Source: Methanoregula sp. UBA247
Lineage (GTDB): Archaea; Halobacteriota; Methanomicrobia; Methanomicrobiales; Methanospirillaceae
DNA: 27,868 nucleotides
Direction: 5' to 3'
Assembly (NCBI GenBank): GCA_002495055.1
Contig: DADR01000057.1
Span: 1-27,868, forward strand
Of this stretch, positions 1 to 8,109 are shown piece after piece (the stretch's first letter is position 1; every line of letters begins with the position of its first letter). The notes beneath the pieces are model-generated. The model was given only the letters and a program-made list of their open reading frames with translations, searched no databases and was not told where the DNA came from. Both the position numbers and the translations under genes were made by a program.

Positions 1-27
1 AACATGGCCTTCCCCGAGGTCTGGTAA
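1..27 (+). CDS. Possible 3' end of a gene entering from the left (very uncertain)
   Basis: One plus-strand frame stays open from the window edge to a TAA at 25-27, giving only eight residues (NMAFPEVW). It is listed because a hairpin followed by a T-run lies 27 bases downstream, as expected after a gene end. Other frames also run off the edge, one open to about 110. Too little is present to assign a product. Confidence 0.15.
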   Translation, partial: NMAFPEVW

Positions 28-53
28 TCCATCCTCAACGATCAAAAACACCA

Positions 54-80
54 TGGATGCATCAAGCATCCACTTTTTTT
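54..80 (+). terminator. Hairpin plus T-run, terminator-like
   Basis: TGGATGC at 54-60 and GCATCCA at 66-72 form a 7-bp perfect stem with a 5-base loop. A C and seven T follow at 73-80. This would end a plus-strand transcript entering from outside the window. Archaeal termination depends mainly on the U-tract, so the stem may be incidental. Confidence 0.4.
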
Positions 81-171
81 CTTACCTTGACTGCTGGCAA
101 TGATAACCAGGGCACTATTTTTCATTCGTGAGCAAAGCGAGGAAAAATTATTAAAAGATACAACGGCCATT

Positions 172-733
172 TCAGCCGATGGTGTGCTCATAGAGAATTC
201 TGATACCGATCAGAACCAGGATCAAACCCCCAAAGATCTCCATTTTATTACCCAGGATTGTTTCCAGCTGCTCACCCAGCATAACGCCCGCAAAGGAGAT
301 GACAAAACAGAACGATGCCGATAATGAGCGCCGGGACGAGCGCTGCGGTCTGGAGCACCCCGAAACTGATACCGACCGCAAGGGCGTCGATGCTGGTTGC
401 AAGGGAGAGAACGATCACCGGGACAAACCTGATACTATCAATCTGGGGTTCATCTTCATCCCCCCATATACCTTCCTGAATCATTTTTCCACCGACGATC
501 GCAAGCAGGATGAATGCGATCCAGTGATCATAGGTGGAGATGAGCCCGATCAGGGAAATCCCGGCTACCCAGCCGATCACGGTCATTCCGGCCTGGAATG
601 CGCCAAAACAGAGGGCAATAATCATAGCAGCGTGGAAAAGTCGTGTCTTTGTTGTCGCGCCGATAGCAAGTGAGACAGCAAAACAGTCCATGGAGAGGCC
701 GATACCGATAAGAGCCGGGGTCAGGAGATCCAT
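172..733 (-). pseudogene. mntP: Manganese efflux pump MntP, interrupted by a single-base frameshift
   Basis: MntP is an inner-membrane exporter of Mn(II) with six membrane helices in two related halves. The first frame starts at 733 (MDLLTPALIGIGLSMDCF) and carries the conserved acidic helix motifs MDCFAVSLA and SIDALAVGISF. It ends early at 272 after a nonsense tail. The rest of the protein (from SFAGVMLGEQLE to ILYEHTIG, stop at 172) lies in another frame. Removing one T from the four-T run opposite 304-307 joins the halves as VLFVISFAGVML and gives 186 residues, the usual family length. The gene lies downstream of uvsE on the same strand with a gap of about 36 bases. Family identification is secure. 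Whether the frameshift is real or a sequence error cannot be told here. Confidence 0.85.
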
Positions 734-769
734 CTGTGCCTGAAAGGTAGGCGGGAGGATCTGATAAGC

Positions 770-1681
770 TCACGCATTGCCCGGATCACCGGTGACAAGG
801 CGGGGATCATCCCGGGCAAGCGCGAGTGCTTCAAGGGCACTCTTCTCCTTGTCCTTGATTTCAAGCATCACGTCAAAGTCCGCAGGCCGGGTTTCTTCAA
901 GGAACTGCCGGAAATCTTCTGCAACGATATGCTCTGCATGTGCCCCTGTCCGTTTACCCGGTTCCTGAGAGCTGTAATCGATCATCGGGATACCGTCATT
1001 GTTTTTCCAGGTTTCCCGAACGGGACTGAGCAGGGAGAGAAAACGCTCACCATTGTTATAGAGGGAATGGTGGAATGCGTCCGCAATGACGGGGATACCA
1101 GTCAGCTCGTGAATGGCAAGGCAGTCACTGAGGGTGTACAGCCGTTCATCATTCTCAATCACGAGCCGGTCCTGCATAACTGTATCAAGCAGGACATACT
1201 GTTTTACAAACCGATCGATACTTGCTGGTTTATCCCCATAGACACCCCCGGCATGGACCTGAACTTTTGCCGATGTATCAAGTCCCATCAGATCGAGAAC
1301 CTGCACCTGGTACTTGAGATCGTCAATGCTGCGCCGGAGTACCTCTTTTTTCGGTGCATTGAGGAGGACAAACTGGTCCGGGTGCATGGAAATCCGGAAC
1401 CGGTGCTTCCGTATATATTCCCCGATTTCCAAAAACTCATCTGCAAAATGTTTTTGCCAGGAAAATGTGCAGACCGGGTGTGATGCAAAGGGAATTATGT
1501 CAGAAGTGATCCGGAAAAAGAGTATCCCGTGATCTACATTATAGGAAAGAATTTTCTTAAGGCAATCGAGGTTTGCCTTTATAATTTCTCTCAGCCGCCC
1601 TTCAGAATATGAGGCGAGGCGAAAAGTTCGGGAGGGCGTGCATCCAATCGAACGGTTGATACAAGGATATCCGATACGCAT
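770..1681 (-). CDS. uvsE: UV damage endonuclease UvsE/UvdE
   Basis: A 303-residue TIM-barrel endonuclease of the UvsE family, which nicks DNA 5' of UV photoproducts and starts alternative excision repair. The sequence shows the family start (MRIGYPCINRSIGC) and the barrel motifs FRISMHPDQFVLL, VQVHAGGVYGDK, VIENDE, IPVIADAFHH and the C-terminal MLEIKDKEKSALEAL. These supply the His, Glu and Asp metal ligands of the three-metal centre. Length matches the family. It lies upstream of mntP in the same direction and may be co-transcribed. It is intact, with no competing frame. Confidence 0.93.
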   Translation of the reverse strand: MRIGYPCINRSIGCTPSRTFRLASYSEGRLREIIKANLDCLKKILSYNVDHGILFFRITSDIIPFASHPVCTFSWQKHFADEFLEIGEYIRKHRFRISMHPDQFVLLNAPKKEVLRRSIDDLKYQVQVLDLMGLDTSAKVQVHAGGVYGDKPASIDRFVKQYVLLDTVMQDRLVIENDERLYTLSDCLAIHELTGIPVIADAFHHSLYNNGERFLSLLSPVRETWKNNDGIPMIDYSSQEPGKRTGAHAEHIVAEDFRQFLEETRPADFDVMLEIKDKEKSALEALALARDDPRLVTGDPGNA

Positions 1682-1705
1682 ACAAGAAAAAGCCTGACCG
1701 GCGCC

Positions 1706-2272
1706 TCATTTTGTTTTCAGCGTCTTTCCGATACTCCATGCGTCACCGGCACAATCCCCAACTCTCCAGTACCGGTTGTCCGGCATCGTGAGCAGGAGGG
1801 GATTGACTTTCTTAATATCCAGTTTACGATCAGTAAGATACTTTTCTTCTGTGTAGGACGCGATAATTTCGCCGATGTAAAAATTATTCGTAGGATTTTC
1901 AACCGTAATCTGCAGCTGGCACTCGATGGAAAGCGGGCATTCGCTTATCATCGGTGCGGTTCCGAGTTCCCCAAAATATACGTCAAAGAGTGCTGCCTTA
2001 TCAGCATCCTTCCCGGAAACCAGCCCGCAATAATCCGTTTTTGCCACCATTTCTGCTGAAGGAAAGTTAATGCTGAAGGTTTGGTTCTCTTCGATCCCAC
2101 GGACAGAGTGGTGGTGTCTCCCGACGCCACAACCAACCGTTGGTGGATTTGCATTGACACGGGTTATCCATCCCAACACCATGAAATCTGGTTTCCCATC
2201 CACAAGTGTGCCGAGGAGGGTAACCGGCATAGGATACATGAATACATTCCTGCCTGCAGAAATTTTCCCCAT
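1706..2272 (-). CDS. Flavin reductase-like FMN-binding protein
   Basis: A 188-residue protein of the flavin reductase-like domain family (split-barrel FMN binding, as in flavoredoxin). Seen in sequence: the early MYPMPVTLLGTLVDGKP segment, the PPTVGCGVGRHHHSVRGI loop and ENQTFSINFPSAEMV, all typical of the fold. In methanogens such proteins are thought to pass electrons between flavin or ferredoxin and unknown partners, so the exact role is open. I place the start at the ATG at 2272 because GGTGA lies about 8 bases upstream. An in-frame ATG at 2284 gives four more residues. The gene sits between msrB and uvsE on the same strand, suggesting a redox or oxidative-stress grouping. Confidence 0.85.
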   Translation of the reverse strand: MGKISAGRNVFMYPMPVTLLGTLVDGKPDFMVLGWITRVNANPPTVGCGVGRHHHSVRGIEENQTFSINFPSAEMVAKTDYCGLVSGKDADKAALFDVYFGELGTAPMISECPLSIECQLQITVENPTNNFYIGEIIASYTEEKYLTDRKLDIKKVNPLLLTMPDNRYWRVGDCAGDAWSIGKTLKTK

Positions 2273-2347
2273 AGGTCCATTCACCAGCTCTGCTATGGGA
2301 GGGACAGCATAAAAAAGGATTGTTACCGGGGATTCCCCCCGGGAGTG

Positions 2348-2812
2348 TCACGGGGTCTTCTTGAAGTCCAGCGCCGCCGAGTTCATGCAGTAGCGTTTGC
2401 CAGTCGGGAGTGGGCCGTCGTCAAAAACATGGCCAAGGTGTGCACCGCAGCGTGCGCAGAGCACCTCAGTTCGTACCATCCCGCCAGAAGTATCATTATG
2501 GGTACGGACATTCAGTGGTGAAACCGGTGCGGAGAAGCTTGGCCAGCCAGTTCCGGAATCAAACTTGACATCCGATAAAAAGAGATTGGTGCCGCAACAG
2601 ACGCAGGAATAGATCCCGTGTTCCTTGAATGCATGGTATTTACCGGTGAAGGCATATTCGGTACCCTGTTTACGGGATACGTTGAACTGTTCTGGAGTAA
2701 GCTGTGCTCTCCATTCCTCATCCGTCTTAATGACAGGAGTAATTTTTTCGATCTTCCCGGTCCGGGCGTTATAAAGCGATATCGTACTCCCTGATTTTCC
2801 TGAAGTGTCCAT
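2348..2812 (-). CDS. msrB: Peptide-methionine (R)-S-oxide reductase MsrB
   Basis: A 154-residue MsrB, which reduces the R-epimer of methionine sulfoxide in damaged proteins. Two CxxC pairs (CVCC and CARC) form the structural zinc site. The active-site region RYCMNSAALDF carries the catalytic Cys, and the conserved GWPSF and HLGHVFDDGP segments are present. A GAGGAG ribosome site lies 8 bases before the ATG. An oxygen-sensitive methanogen gains obvious repair value from it. The flavin-reductase-like gene lies directly downstream on the same strand, so a common repair unit is plausible. No frameshift or missing catalytic residue was seen. Confidence 0.95.
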   Translation of the reverse strand: MDTSGKSGSTISLYNARTGKIEKITPVIKTDEEWRAQLTPEQFNVSRKQGTEYAFTGKYHAFKEHGIYSCVCCGTNLFLSDVKFDSGTGWPSFSAPVSPLNVRTHNDTSGGMVRTEVLCARCGAHLGHVFDDGPLPTGKRYCMNSAALDFKKTP

Positions 2813-2888
2813 CCTGTATGCTCCTCAATTAAGTGATGGAACAGCCGGAACATAGAACTTATGATCAGGGCACCGTGCCCTGCGAGCA

Positions 2889-3480
2889 TTATATGCCAAA
2901 GAATGCCAGTATCCTGCTTTTAGTATCTTTATGGAAAATCTTTGCACCTTCCTTGAGATTGCGTACATCTTCTACCGTATAGAGAATATCAGGATGTTGC
3001 GTTGAAAGAACACGTAACAAACGTCCGAGTTCCGCACGGGGTACGATCATGAAGATGATGGCGACCGTGTTTGAAAAACTCCCCGATCCCTCAATTCTCG
3101 TCATACCGTATCCGAGCGTGGAGAGCTCAGTGATGAGCGGCTGGGGATCATTGGGGGTGATAAGCCGCACGATTACATGTCCGAGGGATATCATCGTCTC
3201 GATCTGCATACCAAGCAGGGTCCCGAGGCCATATCCGGCAAGATAGGCAAACAGGTTCCAAAAATCGCCAAGGTTGGTGATGACAATACCTGTTGAAAGC
3301 AGCCATATACCGGTTTTTGTAATGCCGATCCAACCGGCAAGGTTTGCGTGCCCGCGGTTGACATAGATCGTCCTGACCGTTTCAAGGCTGGTTTCAACGA
3401 TCCGGGCGATCAGGATAATAAGCGGTAATGTCGCTGCCCCTAGTAGTGCCGGTCCGATTCCCTATCACACTCCTGATCAT
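2889..3480 (-). pseudogene. UPF0316/DUF2179 membrane protein, start disrupted by a probable 1-base insertion
   Basis: The intact reading frame runs from 3461 to the stop at 2889. It encodes an N-terminal membrane part (LPLIILIARIVETSLETVR, then further hydrophobic helices to about YLAGYGLGTLLGM) and a C-terminal soluble DUF2179 domain ending SRILAFFGI. Between the first in-frame Met (3209) and the upstream stop (3462-3464) there is no ATG, GTG or TTG, although the frame clearly encodes family-typical helices. Deleting one base of the ccc run at 3460-3462 joins this frame to an ATG at 3478-3480, giving MIRSVIGIGPALLG and about 196 residues. The function of UPF0316 proteins is unknown; DUF2179 resembles small ligand-binding domains. 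A short annotation starting at 3209 would miss the membrane half. Confidence 0.75.
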
Positions 3481-3614
3481 AGTAGTCTTACGGAGACTCT
3501 TGAATAGCTTGTGGAATGAGGATCAAGGATTACCCGTCGGTCTATGCAATTTCCCGGGTCACACTCTGTTTCACCTGACAAATCCTTAAACACCTGTTGA
3601 CATTACCCGCTGCT

Positions 3615-5120
3615 TCACGAATTGAGAGTAAAAACGATCTTTCCATCCCTGAAAATGGAGATCAGACCTCCGCTCTGCGAGACCACGACTCCGATTGATG
3701 TGGTGACCTGAGTTATGCCGGCGACTGATGAATGCCGTGAACCCAGCCCTTTGGGAAGGTTCACTTTACTCATGTCCACGGTGATACACCTCCCTGCCGC
3801 TTCGACGATCCCGGAACCCGTGACGAGGAAAGCCCCGTCCAGCTGGGCAAACTCCTTGATATTTCCCCGGATCCCAACATCTGTTATCTGCCGTTCTGCC
3901 TCAAGATGACCAAAGAACGGGTTTAAGACAAACTGTTTCGAATGGTTCAGGACGTTTTTTATATCGCCGACAACAAAAGAGGTCCCGATTGCCTCTCCCT
4001 CGCGTCCTTCCCGGGCAATTTCCATAGCGACCTCTATGACAGAATCCAGTACTCCTGGAGTGACGTCAGTTCCTGAACAGATCGTTTCCAGTTCTTCCGG
4101 TGAAGGCAGGTTTTCCGACATCTGACCTGCCCTCGGTAAAAATGCCTTCGGGATATCCGGCGCAGGGAACGGTCCTCTCCCTCGTTGAGTGATCTGGACG
4201 ATGACCACGATAGCCAGGACGATGATGGCCGTGGCGAGGATAATGAGATACACCGGGGGGTCATTGTTCAGCGGGGGGCTCGACGCGGCCTGTTGGGGGA
4301 GGGCAGGGATCCCTTCTTTGAGGTCCAGGGTAATTCTCTTGATGGTTGACTGGCCGTCGGATTGGTTTCCCGTGATAGTAATAGTGAAAATCCCGGGACT
4401 GGAGTACTGGTAGGTTATCGGGAAATCCGAAGATTTCGTAGTGTTTCCGTCATTCCAGTCAACGCTCACCGACTCGATGGTGACGCCCGGTGATACGGAA
4501 TTCAGATTCCCGTTCAGCGTGACATTCATCCTGTCGATCACCGGCTCCAGGAGGGTCAGAACCGGTGCACCTGTCATCATTCCTGGTCCCCCCGGGACCG
4601 ATGTGTTTAGCGGAGAAGGAGACGTTCCGGGGATGACCGGTTGCGCAACAGAACAGTTCGCGGTTCTGGTAGTATTCTGCCCGTCAGACTGCAGCGCCGT
4701 GATCGAAAGATTATAGGTACCTGGACTGCCGTACGTATGCGAATACGGGAATCCATGGTATTCCGGCGTTAGATTGTCTCCCCAGTCCCAGCGGATGCTT
4801 ACTATGGTCAGGTTTGCCGAGCCAGGAGCGGCTGTCCCGTTCAGGGTACAGGTGAGATTTTCGATATCGGAGGTTTCGAGGATTAGGAAGGGATGAGGAT
4901 TGTCGGCAATGGTCGTGTTCTCATGATCCGGAAGAACCCCAGGACTCGTTGTTGCCGGCGGGCTGGTAACCCCCGGTTCTGCGATGGTCGTTACCTGCGA
5001 GTCTGGAGTGGTATTATCCAAAATCTCTGCAAAGACAACGCAAGGCAATACGAGGAGGCTGATGCACATAATAGCAGTGATCAGCCTTACTCCGGAAGTC
5101 GTTTCCCGTTCATGACGCAT
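3615..5120 (-). CDS. Membrane-anchored diadenylate cyclase with two extracytoplasmic PKD domains
   Basis: A 501-residue protein. Residues 12-31 form a signal peptide or N-terminal anchor. About 80-155 and 185-268 are two PKD-type beta-sandwich domains (IRWDWGDN...SHTYGSPGTYNLSI; VDWNDGN...YQYSSPGIFTITI). About 289-310 form a membrane helix, and 355-500 a cytoplasmic DisA_N/DAC domain. The DAC domain shows NPFFGH, IKEFAQLDGAFLV (DGA motif, residues 428-430), the RH-containing loop LPKGLGSRHSSVAG and SGGLISIFRDGKIV. DAC domains convert two ATP to the second messenger c-di-AMP, linked to osmotic and potassium control. The third residue of the usual RHR motif is Ser here (RHS, 462-464), so activity needs testing. 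It appears to be a single-gene unit. The outside-in layout suggests a sensor of the cell envelope or surroundings. Confidence 0.85.
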   Translation of the reverse strand: MRHERETTSGVRLITAIMCISLLVLPCVVFAEILDNTTPDSQVTTIAEPGVTSPPATTSPGVLPDHENTTIADNPHPFLILETSDIENLTCTLNGTAAPGSANLTIVSIRWDWGDNLTPEYHGFPYSHTYGSPGTYNLSITALQSDGQNTTRTANCSVAQPVIPGTSPSPLNTSVPGGPGMMTGAPVLTLLEPVIDRMNVTLNGNLNSVSPGVTIESVSVDWNDGNTTKSSDFPITYQYSSPGIFTITITGNQSDGQSTIKRITLDLKEGIPALPQQAASSPPLNNDPPVYLIILATAIIVLAIVVIVQITQRGRGPFPAPDIPKAFLPRAGQMSENLPSPEELETICSGTDVTPGVLDSVIEVAMEIAREGREGEAIGTSFVVGDIKNVLNHSKQFVLNPFFGHLEAERQITDVGIRGNIKEFAQLDGAFLVTGSGIVEAAGRCITVDMSKVNLPKGLGSRHSSVAGITQVTTSIGVVVSQSGGLISIFRDGKIVFTLNS

Positions 5121-5498
5121 AGAAAAACCGGTCTGTCAGTTCATTAGAAATATCGTAATGCTTGCTCTTAAATACGGATGTTCCCGCTCTTGGGCGCAAA
5201 GAGGGATTTACTCGTATTTTCTCTATTCAGGCTGAAGAGATATTCATCTGTGGCCGGACGATCGGGCACCTCATTGCCTGCATATGTGCAGGGTCGCTCG
5301 ATCAAGGAATCATTTTTACAATTGTTCAATAAAGATCCGGTTATCAATATACATACCAGAGACACAAAATGAAGATAATGGATATCCTCTGAAAGACGGG
5401 AAAGATATAACATACCTTTTTCATTGGATAGAAAACCGATATCCTTATCGTGAGATCCATGAAACTGGTATCAGAATCTAACGGGAGAAAAGGAAAAA
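5121..5498. promoter_or_regulatory. Divergent intergenic region with candidate TATA boxes
   Basis: About 380 AT-rich bases separate the minus-strand cyclase gene from the plus-strand zinc-ribbon gene. No convincing gene was seen. On the minus strand GTATTTAAG (5167-5175) lies about 50 bases before the cyclase ATG, and on the plus strand GATATAAC (5404-5411) lies about 90 bases before 5499. Both resemble archaeal TATA elements. Assignment is by eye only. Confidence 0.35.
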
Positions 5499-6383
5499 AT
5501 GGCGGATGTTTGTCCGGGATGTGGAAAGCCGGTTGCTGATGAAAATTTTAAATTTTGCCCTAATTGTGGATTGAAGCTGCCTGATTTATCCCCGATACAA
5601 AAAGATCAATCCGTATCTGCCCTGGAACAGGATACATCACAAAACACAGAACCTTTGATACCAGGTAAAGCAACAAAAAAGCGATCGACGCTTGAATGGA
5701 TCATACTATTTTGCGGTGGAGCAATTCTTTTGGTTGTAGTATCTGCAATTCTTTCAATCGCATTTTTAACGCCTGTATCAACAGAAATAACCCAGACATC
5801 ATCGGCAAATTTTCAGAATGTTACTACTCCTTCATTCACTTCAGCTGCTGCCACGGTTGTCCCGACGCTGTATAATGATCCTTATCCTGACGCATTGCCC
5901 CTGAATTCAGCGTATCATATCGAAAATACACTTAATAATCTTCGATATTCCCCAGAACTGTATCCAAATCAATCATATGCCACAAAAAATGACGTTTCTA
6001 TACAGATAAAAAGGGTTTCTTTATGGGATTCATATACGATCCAGACACCGGTAAAATATCAGACTGTCGGTCCTTCAGCAGACAAAAAATTCATGATTGT
6101 TATCCTTGAAGTAACAAATTATGCAGGGAATGAAATTATTATTTCACCCTATCCATCGAATTTTGAACTTAAATATGATGGTTCAACCTATTTTCCGGAG
6201 GAAATAGACTATCCTGTACAGGCTGCGAGTATCAGCTATAAATCCGAAGGTATTGGCAGAAATGAAAAAACGGGAGGGGCATTACTATACGAAGTACCTT
6301 CATCCCTGATGCTTAATCGATCGTATATACAACTGAAATACAGCGATGATAACGAGAAAAATCCCGTCTGGCGTTTGAAATAA
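5499..6383 (+). CDS. Zinc-ribbon, single-TM protein with DUF4352-like extracytoplasmic domain
   Basis: A 294-residue protein of unknown function. The N-terminus has a zinc ribbon with C5, C8, C20 and C23 (CPGC and CPNC). A basic and hydrophilic linker follows, then one membrane helix at about 67-90. A Ser/Thr-rich spacer leads to an extracytoplasmic beta-rich domain (about 145-294) that resembles DUF4352-type immunoglobulin-like domains, with MIVILEVTNYAGNEI and a closing ALLYEVPSS...NPVWRLK. The same closing pattern is found in the lipoprotein at 8813-9511, so the two probably share a domain ancestor. Base composition is visibly richer in A and T than the neighbours. The gene appears to be transcribed alone. 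Confidence 0.75.
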   Translation: MADVCPGCGKPVADENFKFCPNCGLKLPDLSPIQKDQSVSALEQDTSQNTEPLIPGKATKKRSTLEWIILFCGGAILLVVVSAILSIAFLTPVSTEITQTSSANFQNVTTPSFTSAAATVVPTLYNDPYPDALPLNSAYHIENTLNNLRYSPELYPNQSYATKNDVSIQIKRVSLWDSYTIQTPVKYQTVGPSADKKFMIVILEVTNYAGNEIIISPYPSNFELKYDGSTYFPEEIDYPVQAASISYKSEGIGRNEKTGGALLYEVPSSLMLNRSYIQLKYSDDNEKNPVWRLK

Positions 6384-6402
6384 TTTTGTTAATTTTCTGC
6401 GT

Positions 6403-6555
6403 ATGAACTCAAACTTTGTTCCTGATGGGGGGGTAGAAGAAACGTTATTCAGCTTATCAAATATTAAAATGAAAGAATGTGAAGCATTTAAGCAAAGCAA
6501 TTTGATTTCTGAGGGTAAGATGAAAGTGTACTGGTTGTCGATTCAAAAAAAATAG
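6403..6555 (+). CDS. Possible 50-residue hypothetical protein
   Basis: An ATG at 6403 opens a 50-codon frame ending at TAG 6553-6555, 20 bases after the zinc-ribbon gene. The product (MNSNFVPDGGVEE... to ...VYWLSIQKK) matches nothing I recognise. There is no clear ribosome site, and the AT-rich composition makes a chance frame likely. The surrounding gap 6384-6684 holds nothing else that I can support. Confidence 0.15.
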   Translation: MNSNFVPDGGVEETLFSLSNIKMKECEAFKQSNLISEGKMKVYWLSIQKK

Positions 6556-6684
6556 CAAAACCTGGCAGCGGAAACGGTACCAGCCCGAAGAAATCAGGGA
6601 ATGGGACCGTACCTCTCCTCATTTCCGTTATTACACAAATGGTTGAAGTCAAACCATGGCAGATCACGGCTCTCTTTCCGATGA

Positions 6685-7158
6685 TCATACCTGTGCTTGT
6701 TCCAGCCGGTACGAGTACCAACCGAGCCGGTTAGCCCCGTTCTGCTCATAAAACTGCAGGGAAGGTTTATTCCACGTGAGCACCATCCAATCCATTCGTC
6801 CGCACCCGCGGATCCTTGCCTCGTTCCGGCAGAAGTCAAAGAGACGTTTACCAAAACACTCCCCCTGGTAATCTTCGAGCACGAAAATATCTTCAAGGAA
6901 CAGGATGGGCCGGGCAAGAAATGTAGAATAAGTGAAGGAGAATGTGACATACCCGATGGACTTGTCTCTAATCCTGCCGATATACCCCTCAATTTTCGGG
7001 GGTGTTTGCATGAGATCAACCTTCAGTCGTAACCAGGCCTCCTCACACGGCGGATCAAGCCGCTCATACGCGGCTTGACAGTCGAGCAGGTACAAAAACT
7101 CCGCAAAGGTCTCCTCGCTCACTCGTTCAATGGTAAACTCAGGCTTAAGGAAAAACAT
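6685..7158 (-). CDS. GNAT-family N-acetyltransferase
   Basis: A 157-residue acetyl-CoA-dependent transferase. The C-terminal half shows the GNAT fold: LFLEDIFVLEDYQGECFGKR (beta4 and the pyrophosphate-binding turn), then DWMVLTWNKPSLQFYEQNGA. The latter resembles the W-N-x-P-S-x-x-F-Y segment of diamine/spermidine N-acetyltransferases. In the acetyl-CoA turn the usual (Q/R)-x-x-G-x-(G/A) reads QGECFG, so the first expected Gly is Cys. I choose the ATG at 7158; a TTG at 7179 would add seven residues. Its substrate is unknown; a polyamine or small amine is the best guess. It appears monocistronic. Confidence 0.82.
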   Translation of the reverse strand: MFFLKPEFTIERVSEETFAEFLYLLDCQAAYERLDPPCEEAWLRLKVDLMQTPPKIEGYIGRIRDKSIGYVTFSFTYSTFLARPILFLEDIFVLEDYQGECFGKRLFDFCRNEARIRGCGRMDWMVLTWNKPSLQFYEQNGANRLGWYSYRLEQAQV

Positions 7159-7239
7159 CGTTTCGTGAACCCGAATCAAAATCCAATTCTCATCAACGGT
7201 TCATTAAAAAATATTTTTTGTTTTCCTATAAGGATCCCG

Positions 7240-7395
7240 TTACAACAGGAACGTTACAATGGCAACTATAACAAATATTATCACAAGCCATTTTGCGATT
7301 TCCATGGTGAAACCGGCAATCCCCTTCATGCCCATTATAAAAAAAACCAAGGCAAGGATGAGGAAAATTACTGCAAGATAAATTAAATCAGCCAT
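7240..7395 (-). CDS. DUF1328 / UPF0391 small membrane protein
   Basis: A 51-residue protein with two membrane helices (about 3-21 and 35-51) separated by a short GMKGIAGFT loop, the layout and length of the DUF1328 (YtjA-like) family. The ATG at 7393-7395 is preceded by a perfect ribosome site (GGAGGTGA, 7399-7406) three bases upstream. The stop is at 7240-7242. It lies 13 bases after the alanine/lysine-rich gene and is almost certainly in the same transcript. The family is widespread in bacteria, often near stress-related small proteins. Molecular function is unknown. Confidence 0.85.
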   Translation of the reverse strand: MADLIYLAVIFLILALVFFIMGMKGIAGFTMEIAKWLVIIFVIVAIVTFLL

Positions 7396-7398
7396 TGT

Positions 7399-7406
7399 TC
7401 ACCTCC
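7399..7406 (-). promoter_or_regulatory. Perfect Shine-Dalgarno site for the DUF1328 gene
   Basis: The minus strand reads GGAGGTGA, fully complementary to the archaeal 16S 3' tail. It lies just after the stop codon of the upstream small gene and fixes the start of the 51-residue membrane protein. Confidence 0.8.
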
Positions 7407-7408
7407 CA

Positions 7409-7633
7409 TTACTTCTTCTTCAATTTTGATCCGGCCTCGTGTACCGCGATTTTTGCATCAGAAACGGCTTTGTGGACACCTATTTTTATATCATCTGATA
7501 CTTTCTGGGTTTCCTCCCCTCCACCTTTTAGTATATTATGTGCGGCAACTTTTGCATCATCATATACTGCATGTGCAGCCACGTTGGCGTCATCAACGGC
7601 CTTGTTTGCCTTAACTTTCAGGTTATCAGTCAT
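7409..7633 (-). CDS. Small alanine/lysine/aspartate-rich helical protein (LEA- or CsbD-like character)
   Basis: A 74-residue hydrophilic protein without membrane helices. It is built from repeated amphipathic units of the type VDDANVAAH / YDDAKVAAH / VSDAKIAVH, roughly 11 residues each, and ends in KLKKK. The pattern recalls late-embryogenesis-abundant or apolipoprotein-like helices and small general-stress proteins. I do not recognise a named family. AAAGGAG precedes the ATG at 7631-7633. It heads a two-gene unit with the DUF1328 membrane protein, suggesting a role at the membrane under stress (inference). Confidence 0.7.
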   Translation of the reverse strand: MTDNLKVKANKAVDDANVAAHAVYDDAKVAAHNILKGGGEETQKVSDDIKIGVHKAVSDAKIAVHEAGSKLKKK

Positions 7634-8109
7634 TAGCGTTCAACTCCTTTCCCTGATATGATTTTTTACATTTCGACGATATATTCAATTTTTTCCATTA
7701 TCAGGGCTAACCATTACATAGCGGGAAGGTATATCAACACTACCCGTTGTTACAAAATCTGAAACAATTCGGAATGTCCGGGGTTTGTTGCCGGAAATAT
7801 ATCATGCATAGCTTTTGCCGGTCGTCATCCGTAATAAAAAAAGGTTTTTCCTTCTTTTTTTCCAGTTATTCAGGTATCCGGATACCTGGTAATTAATCAA
7901 GGGATCAGTGTCAGTGTTCAAATTTTGTAACGTCTGATTAGTCTTTTATACATAATCCGCAATATACCGGCTTGCTTTGGTACAGGTACACAACCAGGTT
8001 ACATTACCCGGTGATGCCTATATCACACGAAAAAAAGTCAGATCCCGGAATTGGAAATCGGCATTTGAGCGAATGATGAAAATATCTAAGGGATTTTATG
8101 GTGATTTTC
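7634..8109. promoter_or_regulatory. Divergent intergenic region with an 18-bp palindrome
   Basis: About 475 AT-rich bases between two divergent small-protein units. No gene was found. On the minus strand GAATATATCG near 7675-7690 lies about 45 bases before the ATG at 7633 and is a candidate TATA box. A perfect 18-bp palindrome lies at 7871-7888 (listed separately). T-rich and A-rich runs occur at 7835-7865. Confidence 0.35.
7871..7888. repeat. Perfect 18-bp palindrome, operator-like
   Basis: CAGGTATCCGGATACCTG is its own reverse complement with no spacer. It is placed in the divergent intergenic gap, which suits a dimeric regulator. As RNA it could only form a hairpin with a distorted loop, so a DNA-binding role is more likely than termination. 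Confidence 0.5.

Noticed and set aside
929..1483. 184-residue plus-strand frame
   Set aside because: Lies entirely within uvsE on the opposite strand, whose motifs are unambiguous.
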